Shown: positions 25,460 to 33,627 of the stretch, in pieces
Numbering within the stretch: the stretch's first letter is position 1
How the letters are laid out: every line of letters begins with the position of its first letter
Assembly (NCBI RefSeq): GCF_000158815.1
Contig: NZ_GG657738.1
Span: forward strand, 4,814,465 to 4,873,564
Source: Micromonospora sp. ATCC 39149
GTDB lineage: Bacteria; Actinomycetota; Actinomycetes; Mycobacteriales; Micromonosporaceae
DNA: 59,100 nt
Reading direction: 5' to 3'
Program-made: the position numbers and the translations under genes
The notes under the pieces: model-generated
The model's input: the letters and a program-made list of their open reading frames with translations, nothing else
Told to the model about the DNA's origin: nothing
The model's database searches: none

Positions 25460-25847
25460 CCGGCGGCTCAACCGACCCCGACCCGGTTCGTGGATTTCGC
25501 CGCTTTCGCGCTCAACGTGACCTCCAGTACGCTCAGCGCAGCCGGCGGCGCCTCACCGCCTCGGCACGTCGCGGTGTGCCCTGCCCTGCCGGGGTTGCGC
25601 CGCGACGTCGGCGCCCGCCCGGCTGACCCCGCCGACGTTCCCGCGCCCGTCCGGTGAGCCGGCCCGTGGCGCGTTGCCCGATCGCCGGTGAGCTGGTCGT
25701 GCGCGGATTCCTGCCGGGCGGTAACGAAGTGGAAACGCCGGACGGGGCACCCTGGCGTCCGGCCTGGGGTGGTGTCAACGTGATACGGCTCACGCTGGTG
25801 AGCGGCGGCCGCCGGGACCGGAACACCGGGTGGGGAGGGGAGGCCAC
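25460..25847. other. 388-base gap without a convincing gene
   Basis: Frames here read like GC-rich noise; a 117-codon frame on the plus strand runs into the next gene out of frame and lacks protein-like composition. A purine-rich GGGGAGGGGAGG precedes the GTG at 25848. No clear hairpin or promoter was seen. Confidence 0.4.
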
Positions 25848-26780
25848 GTGGCGCAGGAAGACCTCACTCGGGGCATCGGCCCTGGTAAACGGGGGCCGGT
25901 CGGGCCGCTGCGCCGTGCCGAGGAGTTGGCCGATGGTCGGACCCGCTTGGAGCAGCGCCGGATGGCCCGCGCCCGGCAGCGTCGGCGGTGGGCGGTCGAG
26001 GGGCTGACGGTGTTCGCCTGCCTCGTCGCGTTCGGGACGTACATCGGTACAGAGGGCGACCCGGCCACCGGGCCGGACGAAGTGCTGCCCGCGCCCGCCG
26101 GGCGGCCCAGCGGCGGGTTCCCGGTGGCGGACCGGCCGGGCTTGCCCGCCGACGCGGCCACGCCCGGCCTGCGTCCCCGCCAGCGGACCCCGACCCCGTC
26201 GCCGTCGGTGCGGAGCCCGACTGCGCCGCAGCCGCCGGTGTTCCATCTCGACATCGCCCAGGCCGACGTACCGGCCGACGTCGACCTGACCGCGGCGGGC
26301 ACCCGGGACTGGGTCCACTGGGGACTGCGCGGCGCCGGCTCGACGGTGCGCAAGCGCGACGGTTCGGGGGAGATCCTGGACGAGGGCGGCCACGGCGACC
26401 GGGTCGGCCACGATGTCAGCCCGGAGACGTTCAGCTGGCGCGACGGTGCGCCCGTGTCGTCGGCCACGTCGACCACGACCGGCGTCTCCGCCTGCGGCGT
26501 CGGCAGCGGCTTCACGCTCGCCGTCGACGGTGACGGCGAGGCCCGCACCCTGCGCCTCTACGCCGGCTTGTGGATGGCCCGCGCCCGGCTGGAGGCGCGG
26601 CTGTCCACCGGCGGCGCGGCGACGGTCCGCCGGCTGGAGGACCCGCACACCACCCACACCGCCGAGTTCACCGTGCGGTACCGGGCTGCCAAGGGGGCGA
26701 AGCTGCTGCTCACCTGGACCGTCGAGGCCACCTTCGGCGGCTGCGGCAACGTGAACCTCCAGGCGGTGGCGTTGCGCTGA
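25848..26780 (+). CDS. Single-pass membrane protein with exported DWVHWG beta-sandwich domain
   Basis: A 310-residue protein. A basic cytoplasmic N-terminus (RLEQRRMARARQRRRW) leads to one membrane segment (~52-68, GLTVFACLVAFGTYIG), a Pro/Thr linker, then an exported C-terminal domain from ~130. That domain contains DLTAAGTRDWVHWGLRG, TFSWRDG, ARTLRLYAGLWMARARLEA and LLLTWTVEA, reminiscent of carbohydrate-binding jelly-roll modules. Function unknown; surface glycan binding is a guess. GTG 25848 has a very strong Shine-Dalgarno region. The PCRL-motif gene follows 170 bases downstream. Confidence 0.7.
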   Translation: MAQEDLTRGIGPGKRGPVGPLRRAEELADGRTRLEQRRMARARQRRRWAVEGLTVFACLVAFGTYIGTEGDPATGPDEVLPAPAGRPSGGFPVADRPGLPADAATPGLRPRQRTPTPSPSVRSPTAPQPPVFHLDIAQADVPADVDLTAAGTRDWVHWGLRGAGSTVRKRDGSGEILDEGGHGDRVGHDVSPETFSWRDGAPVSSATSTTTGVSACGVGSGFTLAVDGDGEARTLRLYAGLWMARARLEARLSTGGAATVRRLEDPHTTHTAEFTVRYRAAKGAKLLLTWTVEATFGGCGNVNLQAVALR

Positions 26781-26950
26781 GCGGGGCCGGCCGGCGCTCG
26801 GGGTGCGCCCGCCGCCCCGTGGACGGGCGCCGGGGGCGGGCCGGGCCGGGCCTACCCGCCGGTCGGGACAGTTTGTCCGTCGTGCCGCCTCCGGCCGGTC
26901 GTAGGTTCTCCGCTGACCCGGTCCATCCGTCCCCTGTGGAGGTTTGTCCG

Positions 26951-27283
26951 ATGAGCAGCACCACCACCCGTACCGTCCGTCCCGCCGTCTCCCCCGGTGC
27001 CGGCGAGGATTCCGGGGAGGGGCTCCGGGACATCCCGCTGCCGCCGTACGTCACGGGGGAGGACGCCCAGTTCGCGGTCCGGGCGGTCGTCGTGCACGCG
27101 CCCCGGCGCTGGTCCGGCGGGACGGTCTGCCGCAACGACGCCAACCCGCACCCCTGTCGGCTGCACCGCTGGGGGCGGCGGGTGCTCGCCCTGCGGGGCC
27201 TGCGGGCCGCCGAGATCGACCTGCTGATCGAGCGGGGCGACCCGGCCGCCACGGTCCACCCGCCGCACCGCCTCGATGCCTGA
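26951..27283 (+). CDS. PCRLHRWGRRVL-motif small protein
   Basis: A 110-residue protein; ATG 26951 lies eight bases after GGAGG. The middle and C-terminal part matches the 19688-20179 product closely: GEDAQFAVRAVVVHAPRRW, VCRNDANPHPCRLHRWGRRVL and AAEIDLLIERGDPAATVH. The N-terminal ~30 residues are variable and Thr/Pro-rich. No signal peptide. A strong terminator follows, so it is probably a single-gene transcript. Function unknown. Confidence 0.78.
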   Translation: MSSTTTRTVRPAVSPGAGEDSGEGLRDIPLPPYVTGEDAQFAVRAVVVHAPRRWSGGTVCRNDANPHPCRLHRWGRRVLALRGLRAAEIDLLIERGDPAATVHPPHRLDA

Positions 27284-27305
27284 CGCGCCCACCGGGATGC
27301 CCGGT

Positions 27306-27346
27306 GGCCCGGGCCCCTTCCTCCGCACCCGGAAGGGGTCCGGGCC
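27306..27346 (+). terminator. Terminator hairpin after the PCRL-motif gene
   Basis: A 16-bp stem, GGCCCGGGCCCCTTCC with GGAAGGGGTCCGGGCC (one wobble), closes a 9-base loop 22 bases after the stop codon. Confidence 0.8.
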
Positions 27347-27781
27347 GGTCCGACAGGTGGCAGCCTCCGCCCAGGAGCACCCCATCCACCCGGGCGGGCA
27401 CGGGGCTCCGGCACCACGCTCACGCGCTGATGCTGCCATGGAGGATTCTGCCGGGAAACCCCGCCGGGCGAAGGTTTGTGCCGGATCCGGGCCGGCGGGT
27501 GCGCTCGTGGCACCGCTTGTCGTGCCTTCTCGCATCGCCCATGGCTTCAGCGTAGGGGGCATCCGGGCAGCTCGGAGCAGGTTCCGGCGTAGGGCTGGGT
27601 CGAAGCCGGTCTATTTGACGGATGCAATCTGAGCGGGCACGGTGGGGGAAGGGGTCCGCGTGAAGTGGCCCCGTTCCGCCGGGTGAGGGCCCTGCCGTCA
27701 CCCGAGCTGCCCCGTGTGATCGTCTGCGGGCTGAGTCCGGTCTGCGCCGACCGCGAACCGAGAATCCACGAGGAGTGCGCC
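27347..27781. other. 435-base gap before the HesB-like gene
   Basis: No frame here looks coding on either strand. A less GC-rich patch near 27600-27640 contains TTGACG, a candidate -35 box, but without a convincing -10. GAGGAG lies ~8 bases before ATG 27782. A long leader is possible. Confidence 0.35.
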
Positions 27782-28063
27782 ATGCTGACCATGACCGACA
27801 ACGCCATACTGGTGATCCGCGACCTGGCCGCTCAGGAGGACGTCGCCGAGGGCGGCGGCCTGCGCATCGCCGCCGACGCCGACGCCGGCTCCCTCACCAT
27901 CGAGCTGGTGCCCCAGCCGGTCCAGGGCGACCAGGTGGTGGACCACCAGGGCGCCCGGATCTTCCTCGACTCCGACGCCGCCGACCTGCTCACCGACACC
28001 TCGGTCGACGCCACCGTCGACGACGAGGGCATCGTGCAGTTCGGCTTCACCGAGCAGCAGTAG
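27782..28063 (+). CDS. HesB/IscA-like protein without cysteines
   Basis: A 93-residue protein with the HesB/IscA outline: MTDNAILVIRDLAAQE, GLRIAADADAGSLTIELV, DQVVDHQGARIFLDSDAADLL and a short C-terminus. IscA-type scaffolds bind iron or Fe-S clusters through three cysteines; this protein has none, so a classical scaffold role is unlikely. Cys-less members are known in actinobacteria, sometimes annotated as adhesins. The protein is strongly acidic. ATG 27782 is preceded by GAGGAG. Alone in its transcript as far as can be seen. Confidence 0.8.
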   Translation: MLTMTDNAILVIRDLAAQEDVAEGGGLRIAADADAGSLTIELVPQPVQGDQVVDHQGARIFLDSDAADLLTDTSVDATVDDEGIVQFGFTEQQ

Positions 28064-28117
28064 CCAACCTCGCCGGGCGCCGTAATCATCCCGCTCAGCC
28101 GGCTCGCGCCGCGACGC

Positions 28118-29302
28118 TCAGCCGGCTCGCCCCGCCTCGCCGTCCCAACGCGGCCGGGCGGGCCGGCCGCGTTCCGGCCCCGCCTGCCATCCGGCACCGC
28201 GGCGCTCGCCGCCGTGCCGCGCCCCGTCCCGGCGCTCCCCGAGCGGCCATCCACCGGGCCGGTGTCCCCGGGCCGGCTGTTTCCCGGCCTCGTCCTGGCC
28301 GGCCGGCTGCTGGAGCTGGCGCAGCACGTGCGCAAGGTGGTGCGAGGTGCTCCAGGCCGCCCAGTTCGTCGTCGAGCCGGCCCCGGCTACCCGCCGGGCC
28401 CGGCGCAGGATCTCGTGGTCGCCCCAGGAGAAGGATGCGCCGTCTGTTGGCCAGTGCGCCGCCGAGACCAGCGTCCGGCACAGGTCGGCCACCCGCTCGT
28501 CGCCCCGGCCGCCCCGGCGGGACCAGCGGTAGAGCCACCACGCGCTGTCGGTCGTGTAGCGGACGGTGGGCAGCCGGTCCCCGGCCGCATCCCCGCCGGG
28601 CACCGCGCAGCCGACCGCGTAGTCGCCGTACCGGACGCCGAGGTCGGCCAGCCGTCGCCAGAGCAGCCAGTCCCAGCGTTCCAGGCGGACCGGCTCGTCG
28701 GTCGGATATCCGGACAGTGTCGGCGGCAGCCCGCCGGCGGCCACCGTCACCGCCCGCCAGGCGTGCCGCCGTGCCCAGCCCACCAGCCGCCGGACGCGCG
28801 GCTCAGCCAGCCGGACGTCCGCCGGGCAGCAGACGTCCCCGGCGTCGACGAGGAGTTCGCACTGCTCCGGGACGAGCCGGGTGAGCCGCCAGATCCGTTC
28901 CACCGCGGCCGTCGTCGCATCCGGGCCCGCCCGGTCGCTGCCGGCCCGCAGCCGCACCACCAGCCGCCCGGCGTACACCCGGGCCGCCAGGCCGTGCGCG
29001 GCCAGCCGCGTGTCGCTGTCCGCGAGCCCGGCCACCGGCACCAGGGGTACGTTCCACCGCGCCAGTTCGGTGTCGGCCCCGTCGGGCAGCGCGGTCACGT
29101 CGACCGCCGGCAGCAACCCGGGCGGAAGGCGGGCGATCGACTCCGCGACGGCATCGTCCACCATGGACACGTCGAGCACGGGAGCGAGCCTGGCCGCCGC
29201 CGAACTGTCCAGGTGGCGGAGCGCCTCGAGCTCGCCCCGGCGGCAGGCGAGGATGGGGTGGTAGACCGGCACCGCCGCCCGGCCCACGTGGGCGGGCACC
29301 AT
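28118..29302 (-). CDS. Beta-protein family (phage T4 beta-like) protein
   Basis: A 394-residue protein resembling the beta protein family seen in phages and bacterial accessory regions: VPVYHPILACRRGELEALRHL at the start, APVLDV, LLPAVDVTALPDG, VRLRAGSD, and a late region HEILRRARR and WAAWSTSHHLAHVLRQL. The last ~55 residues are Arg/Gly-rich low complexity (GERRDGARHGGERRG) and may be read-through or disordered tail. ATG 29302. Function unknown; relatives are often near restriction or phage-defence genes, but none is adjacent here. It is convergent with the HesB-like gene. Confidence 0.65.
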   Translation of the reverse strand: MVPAHVGRAAVPVYHPILACRRGELEALRHLDSSAAARLAPVLDVSMVDDAVAESIARLPPGLLPAVDVTALPDGADTELARWNVPLVPVAGLADSDTRLAAHGLAARVYAGRLVVRLRAGSDRAGPDATTAAVERIWRLTRLVPEQCELLVDAGDVCCPADVRLAEPRVRRLVGWARRHAWRAVTVAAGGLPPTLSGYPTDEPVRLERWDWLLWRRLADLGVRYGDYAVGCAVPGGDAAGDRLPTVRYTTDSAWWLYRWSRRGGRGDERVADLCRTLVSAAHWPTDGASFSWGDHEILRRARRVAGAGSTTNWAAWSTSHHLAHVLRQLQQPAGQDEAGKQPARGHRPGGWPLGERRDGARHGGERRGAGWQAGPERGRPARPRWDGEAGRAG

Positions 29303-29389
29303 ACTTCAATGTAGCCAGACATCGCCGCTCGTCCCAGGGCTTGCGGCAAATGCCGGGCGTCCAGCCGAGCTCGTTCGTACGATCCCCGG

Positions 29390-30283
29390 ATGCCCGACGC
29401 ACCCTTCCGTTACCGGTCGTCCGACGAGGACAGCGCCCGCTGGACCGGCTTCCCGTACCGCGACGGCGACATCGTCGTCAGCACCCGGTCCAAGAGCGGC
29501 ACCACCTGGATGCAGATGATCTGCGCCCTGCTGGTGTTCGGCACGCCCGACCTGCCGGCTCCGCTGTCGCGGCTCTCGCCCTGGCTGGACTGGCTGGCCG
29601 AACCCCGCGACGAGGTGTACGCCCGGCTCGCCGCCCAGTCGCACCGCCGGTTCGTCAAGACCCACACCCCGCTCGACGGGGTGCCGCTGGACGACCGGGC
29701 TCACTACGTGGTGGTGGCCCGGCACCCCCTGGACATGGCGGTCTCGCTCTGGCACCAGAGCGGCAACCTCGACCGGGCGCGGATGGCCGAGCTGACCGGT
29801 CAACCCGCCCCGGCGGGGCCGCCCGCCCCGCGTACCCCGCTGGTGGAGTCGTTGCGGCGCTGGGTGGGCCGCGAGGCCGACCCGCGCGCGGAGCTGGACT
29901 CGCTCCAGGGGGTGCTGTGGCACCTGGGCGACGCCTGGAACCGCCGCGACCGGTCCAACGTGACCCTGGTGCACTACGACGACCTGGTTGCGGACCTCGC
30001 GGGGCAGATGCGCGCCCTGGCCGACCGGCTCGGCGTCGAGGTGCCGGCCCCGCGCTGGCCCGAACTGGTCGAGGCCGCCACCTTCGACCGGATGCGTGAG
30101 CGGGCGGATCTCCTGGTCCCGGACCCGGCGGGCGTGCTGAGGGATCGGCACGCCTTCTTCCGGCGGGGCCGGTCCGGGCAGGGGCGGGAACTGCTCGACG
30201 AGGCGACGCTGGCCCGCTACCGGGCGCGGACCGCTGCCCTCGCCCCACCGGACCTGCTCGCCTGGCTGCACCGGGGCCGCTGA
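29390..30283 (+). CDS. PAPS-dependent sulfotransferase
   Basis: A 297-residue cytosolic-type sulfotransferase that would move sulfate from PAPS to a small molecule. The 5'-phosphosulfate loop is STRSKSGTTWMQMI (~residue 32), a general-base histidine is in RFVKTHTPLDG, the 3'-phosphate motif is VVVARHPLDMAVSLW, and FFRRGRSGQGREL near the C-terminus is the usual cofactor-clamp region. The enzyme looks intact. ATG 29390 is the only reasonable start. Acceptor unknown; no biosynthetic cluster is adjacent. It is divergent from the beta-protein gene. Confidence 0.88.
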   Translation: MPDAPFRYRSSDEDSARWTGFPYRDGDIVVSTRSKSGTTWMQMICALLVFGTPDLPAPLSRLSPWLDWLAEPRDEVYARLAAQSHRRFVKTHTPLDGVPLDDRAHYVVVARHPLDMAVSLWHQSGNLDRARMAELTGQPAPAGPPAPRTPLVESLRRWVGREADPRAELDSLQGVLWHLGDAWNRRDRSNVTLVHYDDLVADLAGQMRALADRLGVEVPAPRWPELVEAATFDRMRERADLLVPDPAGVLRDRHAFFRRGRSGQGRELLDEATLARYRARTAALAPPDLLAWLHRGR

Positions 30284-30366
30284 GCCGGCCGGGGTGGCCG
30301 CGAGGCGGCCCGAGTCCGTGATCGGACAGTGTCTCTCCAGCTCAGAGGCGTGATCAAATAGTCGAT

Positions 30367-30382
30367 TGTCCATGATTGGACA
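30367..30382. promoter_or_regulatory. Palindrome TGTCCA-TGAT-TGGACA in an AT-rich leader
   Basis: A perfect 6-bp inverted repeat with a 4-base spacer lies ~160 bases before the gene at 30540. A related half-site, GATCGGACAG, occurs at ~30321. The whole 30340-30510 stretch is unusually AT-rich for this window, as expected of a regulated promoter. Confidence 0.45.
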
Positions 30383-30539
30383 TTCGTGGGGGTTGTCTGG
30401 CGGTGGGGAGGGCGGATTAGTGTTTGCCTAGCAAAAGGTATTGATCAGATTGAAACACCAATTCACCTCTGATCACTACTTTTTCATCACATCCCTCTAT
30501 TTGGTCGCCCGCCACCGGGCGGCCGCGAAGGAGCGCATC

Positions 30540-30938
30540 ATGTCCGAGTCCAAGCAGCTCGCCGACCAGCCCGTCGCCAGCCCCGAGGCCGTCGCCGCGG
30601 CGGCCGCGCTGGCCGTCCCCGCCACGCTCTACGGAATGCCCCCGACCGCGCAGCTCTTCTTCGCGGTAATCAACTCCAACGGCTCACTGGTCCGCGGCTT
30701 CGGCACGGTCTCGTCGAGCCGCCTCGGTGTCGGGATCTATGAGGTCGTCTTCTCCCACGATCTGACCCGGTCCGCGTACATCGGGACCATCGGCCTGCCC
30801 GGCAGCGTCGGCGCCTCGCCCAGCGGCGAGATCGCCGTCGTCGGTCGCGCCGGTGTGCCCAACGGTGTCTTCGTCCAGACGTTCACCTCGGCGGGGGCAC
30901 CCGCCGACCGGGCGTTCCACCTGGCCATCGCGTCCTGA
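30540..30938 (+). CDS. Small protein of unknown function with repeat-type beta domain
   Basis: A 132-residue protein. After an Ala-rich N-terminus (~1-35) comes a beta-rich domain: LFFAVINSNGSLVRGFGTVSS, GVGIYEVVFSHDLTRSAYIG, then GVFVQTFTSAGAPADRAFHL. I recall similar modules in actinobacterial proteins of unknown role. No signal peptide or membrane segment. ATG 30540 is six bases after AAGGAG. It has a long AT-rich upstream region with a palindrome, and a terminator follows directly, so it is a single-gene unit with its own control. Confidence 0.75.
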   Translation: MSESKQLADQPVASPEAVAAAAALAVPATLYGMPPTAQLFFAVINSNGSLVRGFGTVSSSRLGVGIYEVVFSHDLTRSAYIGTIGLPGSVGASPSGEIAVVGRAGVPNGVFVQTFTSAGAPADRAFHLAIAS

Positions 30939-30962
30939 CCCCGCACCGACGCCCCGCTGAAC

Positions 30963-30995
30963 CCGGCCCCCGTCGCAGCCCGCGGCGGGGGCCGG
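30963..30995 (+). terminator. Terminator hairpin
   Basis: CCGGCCCCCGTCGC pairs with GCGGCGGGGGCCGG (one wobble) around a 5-base loop, 24 bases after the stop of the gene ending at 30938. Confidence 0.75.
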
Positions 30996-31288
30996 TCGGT
31001 GTCCACTCCGCGCGGGCCGGCCTCCCGTCCGGAAACGCCGGCTGCCCGCCAGGAAACGAGCGCACGGCGCCGCCGCGACCCGAAGGTCGTAACGTCGCCG
31101 CGCTCCGGCCGTCTCCCACCACCGCAGCCGTGCGGCGGTACGCCGGCGGGGACCTGGCCCGACCGGCCGGGTGCGCCGGTCGTGGCCTCGATGCCCCGTC
31201 CGGGCGGGCTCAAACCTCGGATCAGTGGGAAACTCCACGATCCGTCATTCCCGGCGTGACGCGGGGCGGGACCGGGTATGTGCGGGCC
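30996..31288. other. Spacer before the cupin gene, no gene seen
   Basis: Together with the hairpin this makes a 350-base gap (30939-31288). Plus-strand frames run through it into the cupin gene but have GC-noise composition. No operator or second hairpin was recognised. Confidence 0.35.
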
Positions 31289-31681
31289 ATGGAACATTTC
31301 ACGATCGCGACCGTCGCCGAGAAGAGCCCGGATTTCCGGCGGGTGCTGTGGACCGGTGAGCACACCCAACTGGTGATCATGACGATCCCGCCGGGCGGCG
31401 AGATCGGCGAGGAGGTCCACGAGGGCATCGACCAGATCCTCACCTTCGTCAGCGGCACCGGCGAGGCCCGGGTCGCCGGCGAGAAGAAGGAGGTCGCCCA
31501 GGGCGACCTGGTGGTGGTGCCGGCCGGTACGAAGCACAACTTCGTCAACACCGGCCCCAACCCACTGGTGCTCTACACCGTGTACGGCCCGCCCGAGCAC
31601 GCCGACCAGGCCGTCCACCACACCAAGGAGGAGGCAGACGCGGCGGAGGCGGCCGGCGAGGACGAGCCGCCGACCTCCTGA
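31289..31681 (+). CDS. Single-domain cupin protein
   Basis: A 130-residue cupin. Motif 1 is GGEIGEEVHEGIDQILTFVSG and motif 2 is GDLVVVPAGTKHNFVNTG. The usual HxH of motif 1 is HEG, so one of the common metal-binding histidines is replaced. The C-terminus is an acidic Ala/Glu tail (TKEEADAAEAAGEDE). It may bind a metal and a small ligand; enzymatic role unknown. ATG 31289 was chosen because the cupin fold begins a few residues later. It lies 86 bases before the GH15 gene, possibly cotranscribed. Confidence 0.85.
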   Translation: MEHFTIATVAEKSPDFRRVLWTGEHTQLVIMTIPPGGEIGEEVHEGIDQILTFVSGTGEARVAGEKKEVAQGDLVVVPAGTKHNFVNTGPNPLVLYTVYGPPEHADQAVHHTKEEADAAEAAGEDEPPTS

Positions 31682-31766
31682 GCGCGGCGGGCCGCGGCTC
31701 CCTCCCCCGATGCCGGGTCGGGACCCGCCGCTGACTGATCCGGCCCGGCGTGGGTACCCCCGCCGG

Positions 31767-33551
31767 GTGGAACAGCCGCCGATCTCCGACTACGCGTTCC
31801 TGTCCGACTGCCGCTCCGGCGCGCTGGTGGGCCGGGACGGTTCGATCGATTGGTGGTGCCCGGACCGGTTCGACGGGACCGCCGTCCTCGGTCGGCTGCT
31901 GGATCCGGCGGCGGGACACTGGCGGCTCGCCCCGCTTGGGCCGTCACGGGTGCAGCGGGCGTACCGGCCGGACACGCTGGTGCTGCGTACCGTCCACCAC
32001 ACGCCCACGGGCAGCGTCGCGGTCACCGACGCCCTCGCTGCCGAGGTCGGCGCGCGCGGTCACGAACTGGGGATGAACTCTCCGGCCGTGCTGCTCCGGG
32101 TGGTCGAGGGGCTCACCGGCCGGGTTCGGATGGGTCTGGACCTCGCGCCGCGACCGGAGCACGGGTTGCTCACGCCGTACCTGCACGAACAGGCCGACGG
32201 CAGTGTCCTGGCCTCCGCCGGGCCGGTCGTCCTGGTGCTGGGCGGCACCGGCCCGGCCCTAAGCGCAGACCGCGACCGGGTCCGGCAGGAGTTCGCGGTC
32301 GCGGCCGGTCAGACCGTCGGCTTCACCCTGGCGTACGCCCCGACGTACGGCGACCAGCCGGTGCGCCTCGATCCGGTCGCCGCGCTCGACGACACGATCC
32401 GGGCGTGGGAGGCGTTCCGCGAGTCGCACCACTACGACGGCCGGTACGCCCCCCAGGTCCGGCACAGCGCGGTGGTGCTCACCGGCCTCACGTACGCCCG
32501 CAGCGGCGCGGTCGCCGCGGCGCTGACCACGTCGCTGCCGGAGCGCGTCGGCGGCGACCGCAACTACGACTACCGCTTCTCCTGGCTGCGTGACTTCTCG
32601 ATGACGATGCGCGCCCTGTGGGTGGCGGCCTGCCCGGAGGAGGCGTCCAGACTGTTCGCCTGGGCGGCCCGCTCGATCGGCCGCATCGGCGAGGCGCCGG
32701 TGCCCGTGCTGTTCGGCCTGGAGGGGGAGCGGGACCTCTCCGAGCACGACTGCCCCCACCTGCGCGGGTACGCCGACAGCCGGCCGGTCCGGGTGGGCAA
32801 CGACGCCTGGCGGCAGCGCCAGCTCGACGTGCCGGGCGAGGTGATCTCGGCGGTCTGGCGGCTGCACGACCAGCTCGGCGACGCACTCGACGAGGAACTG
32901 CGGGAGATGGTGGTCGGCCTCGCCGAACAGGTCGCCGTGACTTGGCGGCTGCCGGACCGGGGAATGTGGGAGACCCGCGAGGCCGAGCGGCACTACCTGT
33001 CGTCCAAGGTGCTCTGCTGGGTGGCGCTGGACCGGGCGGTGGCGCTGGCCCCCCGGCTCGGGGAGCGGGCCGACCCGCGCCGCTGGGCGGCGATCCGCGA
33101 CGAGATCCGTGCGACCGTGCTCCGGGAGGGCTGGAACGAGCGGGTCGGCGCGTACACCGGGGCCTTCGGCTCGGCGGAGCTGGACGCCTCGGCGCTGTTC
33201 CTGCCGGTGGTGGGTTTCCTCGACGCGGGCGACCCCCGGATGCGCGCCACCATCGCGATGGTCGAGCACGAGCTGGGTGCCGGCGACGGGCTGGTCCGGC
33301 GCTGGTCCACGGATCCCGCCGGTTTCCTGCTCTGCTCGTTCTGGCTGGTGGAGTGCCTGGAACTGGCCGGCGAGCGGGACCGGGCCCGGCGGCTGTTCGA
33401 GCGGGTCCTCGGCCACGCCAACGACGTGGGGCTGTTCCCCGAGCAGATCGACCCCCACACGGGCGCCCACCTCGGCAACACGCCGCAGGCGCTGTCGCAC
33501 ATCGGGCTGATCAATTCCGCGTGGCGGCTCACCGACCCGACGACGGCCTGA
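31767..33551 (+). CDS. Glycoside hydrolase family 15 protein (glucoamylase/trehalase-like)
   Basis: A 594-residue cytoplasmic (alpha/alpha)6-barrel hydrolase. It begins PPISDYAFLSDCRSGALV and GSIDWWCPDRFD, the usual N-terminus of bacterial GH15 trehalase/glucoamylase-like proteins. A beta-sandwich domain fills ~1-230. The barrel carries NYDYRFSWLRDFSMTMRAL (substrate site) and later GFLLCSFWLVECLELAG. It probably hydrolyses trehalose or an alpha-glucan; M. tuberculosis Rv2402 is a trehalase of this type. GTG 31767. A repeat element follows 13 bases downstream. Confidence 0.88.
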   Translation: MEQPPISDYAFLSDCRSGALVGRDGSIDWWCPDRFDGTAVLGRLLDPAAGHWRLAPLGPSRVQRAYRPDTLVLRTVHHTPTGSVAVTDALAAEVGARGHELGMNSPAVLLRVVEGLTGRVRMGLDLAPRPEHGLLTPYLHEQADGSVLASAGPVVLVLGGTGPALSADRDRVRQEFAVAAGQTVGFTLAYAPTYGDQPVRLDPVAALDDTIRAWEAFRESHHYDGRYAPQVRHSAVVLTGLTYARSGAVAAALTTSLPERVGGDRNYDYRFSWLRDFSMTMRALWVAACPEEASRLFAWAARSIGRIGEAPVPVLFGLEGERDLSEHDCPHLRGYADSRPVRVGNDAWRQRQLDVPGEVISAVWRLHDQLGDALDEELREMVVGLAEQVAVTWRLPDRGMWETREAERHYLSSKVLCWVALDRAVALAPRLGERADPRRWAAIRDEIRATVLREGWNERVGAYTGAFGSAELDASALFLPVVGFLDAGDPRMRATIAMVEHELGAGDGLVRRWSTDPAGFLLCSFWLVECLELAGERDRARRLFERVLGHANDVGLFPEQIDPHTGAHLGNTPQALSHIGLINSAWRLTDPTTA

Positions 33552-33564
33552 CCGGGCTGGCGTT

Positions 33565-33618
33565 GTTGGCAGGGGGCCCCTGCTCTAGCGAATGCGTTGA
33601 CAAGGGGCCCTTCCTACC
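33565..33618. repeat. Interspersed GGGGCCC-type intergenic element, copy 1
   Basis: This 54-base element aligns base for base, without gaps, with 57761-57814 (38 of 54 identical by my count). Both have a palindromic GGGGCCC-like core at each end (AGGGGGCCCCT and AAGGGGCCCTT here) around a middle containing GAATGC. It lies between convergent GH15 and threonine synthase genes and may serve as a terminator. I recall similar elements recurring in Micromonospora and Salinispora, not verified. Confidence 0.7.
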
Positions 33619-33627
33619 AGGGGGCGG

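Noticed and set aside
25654..26007. 117-codon plus-strand frame before the DWVHWG protein
   Set aside because: No good ribosome site, composition like noise, and it overlaps the well-supported gene at 25848 out of frame.
33565..33618. The GGGGCCC element as an IS remnant or attachment site
   Set aside because: There is no transposase, target duplication or tRNA nearby; it behaves like a short interspersed intergenic repeat.
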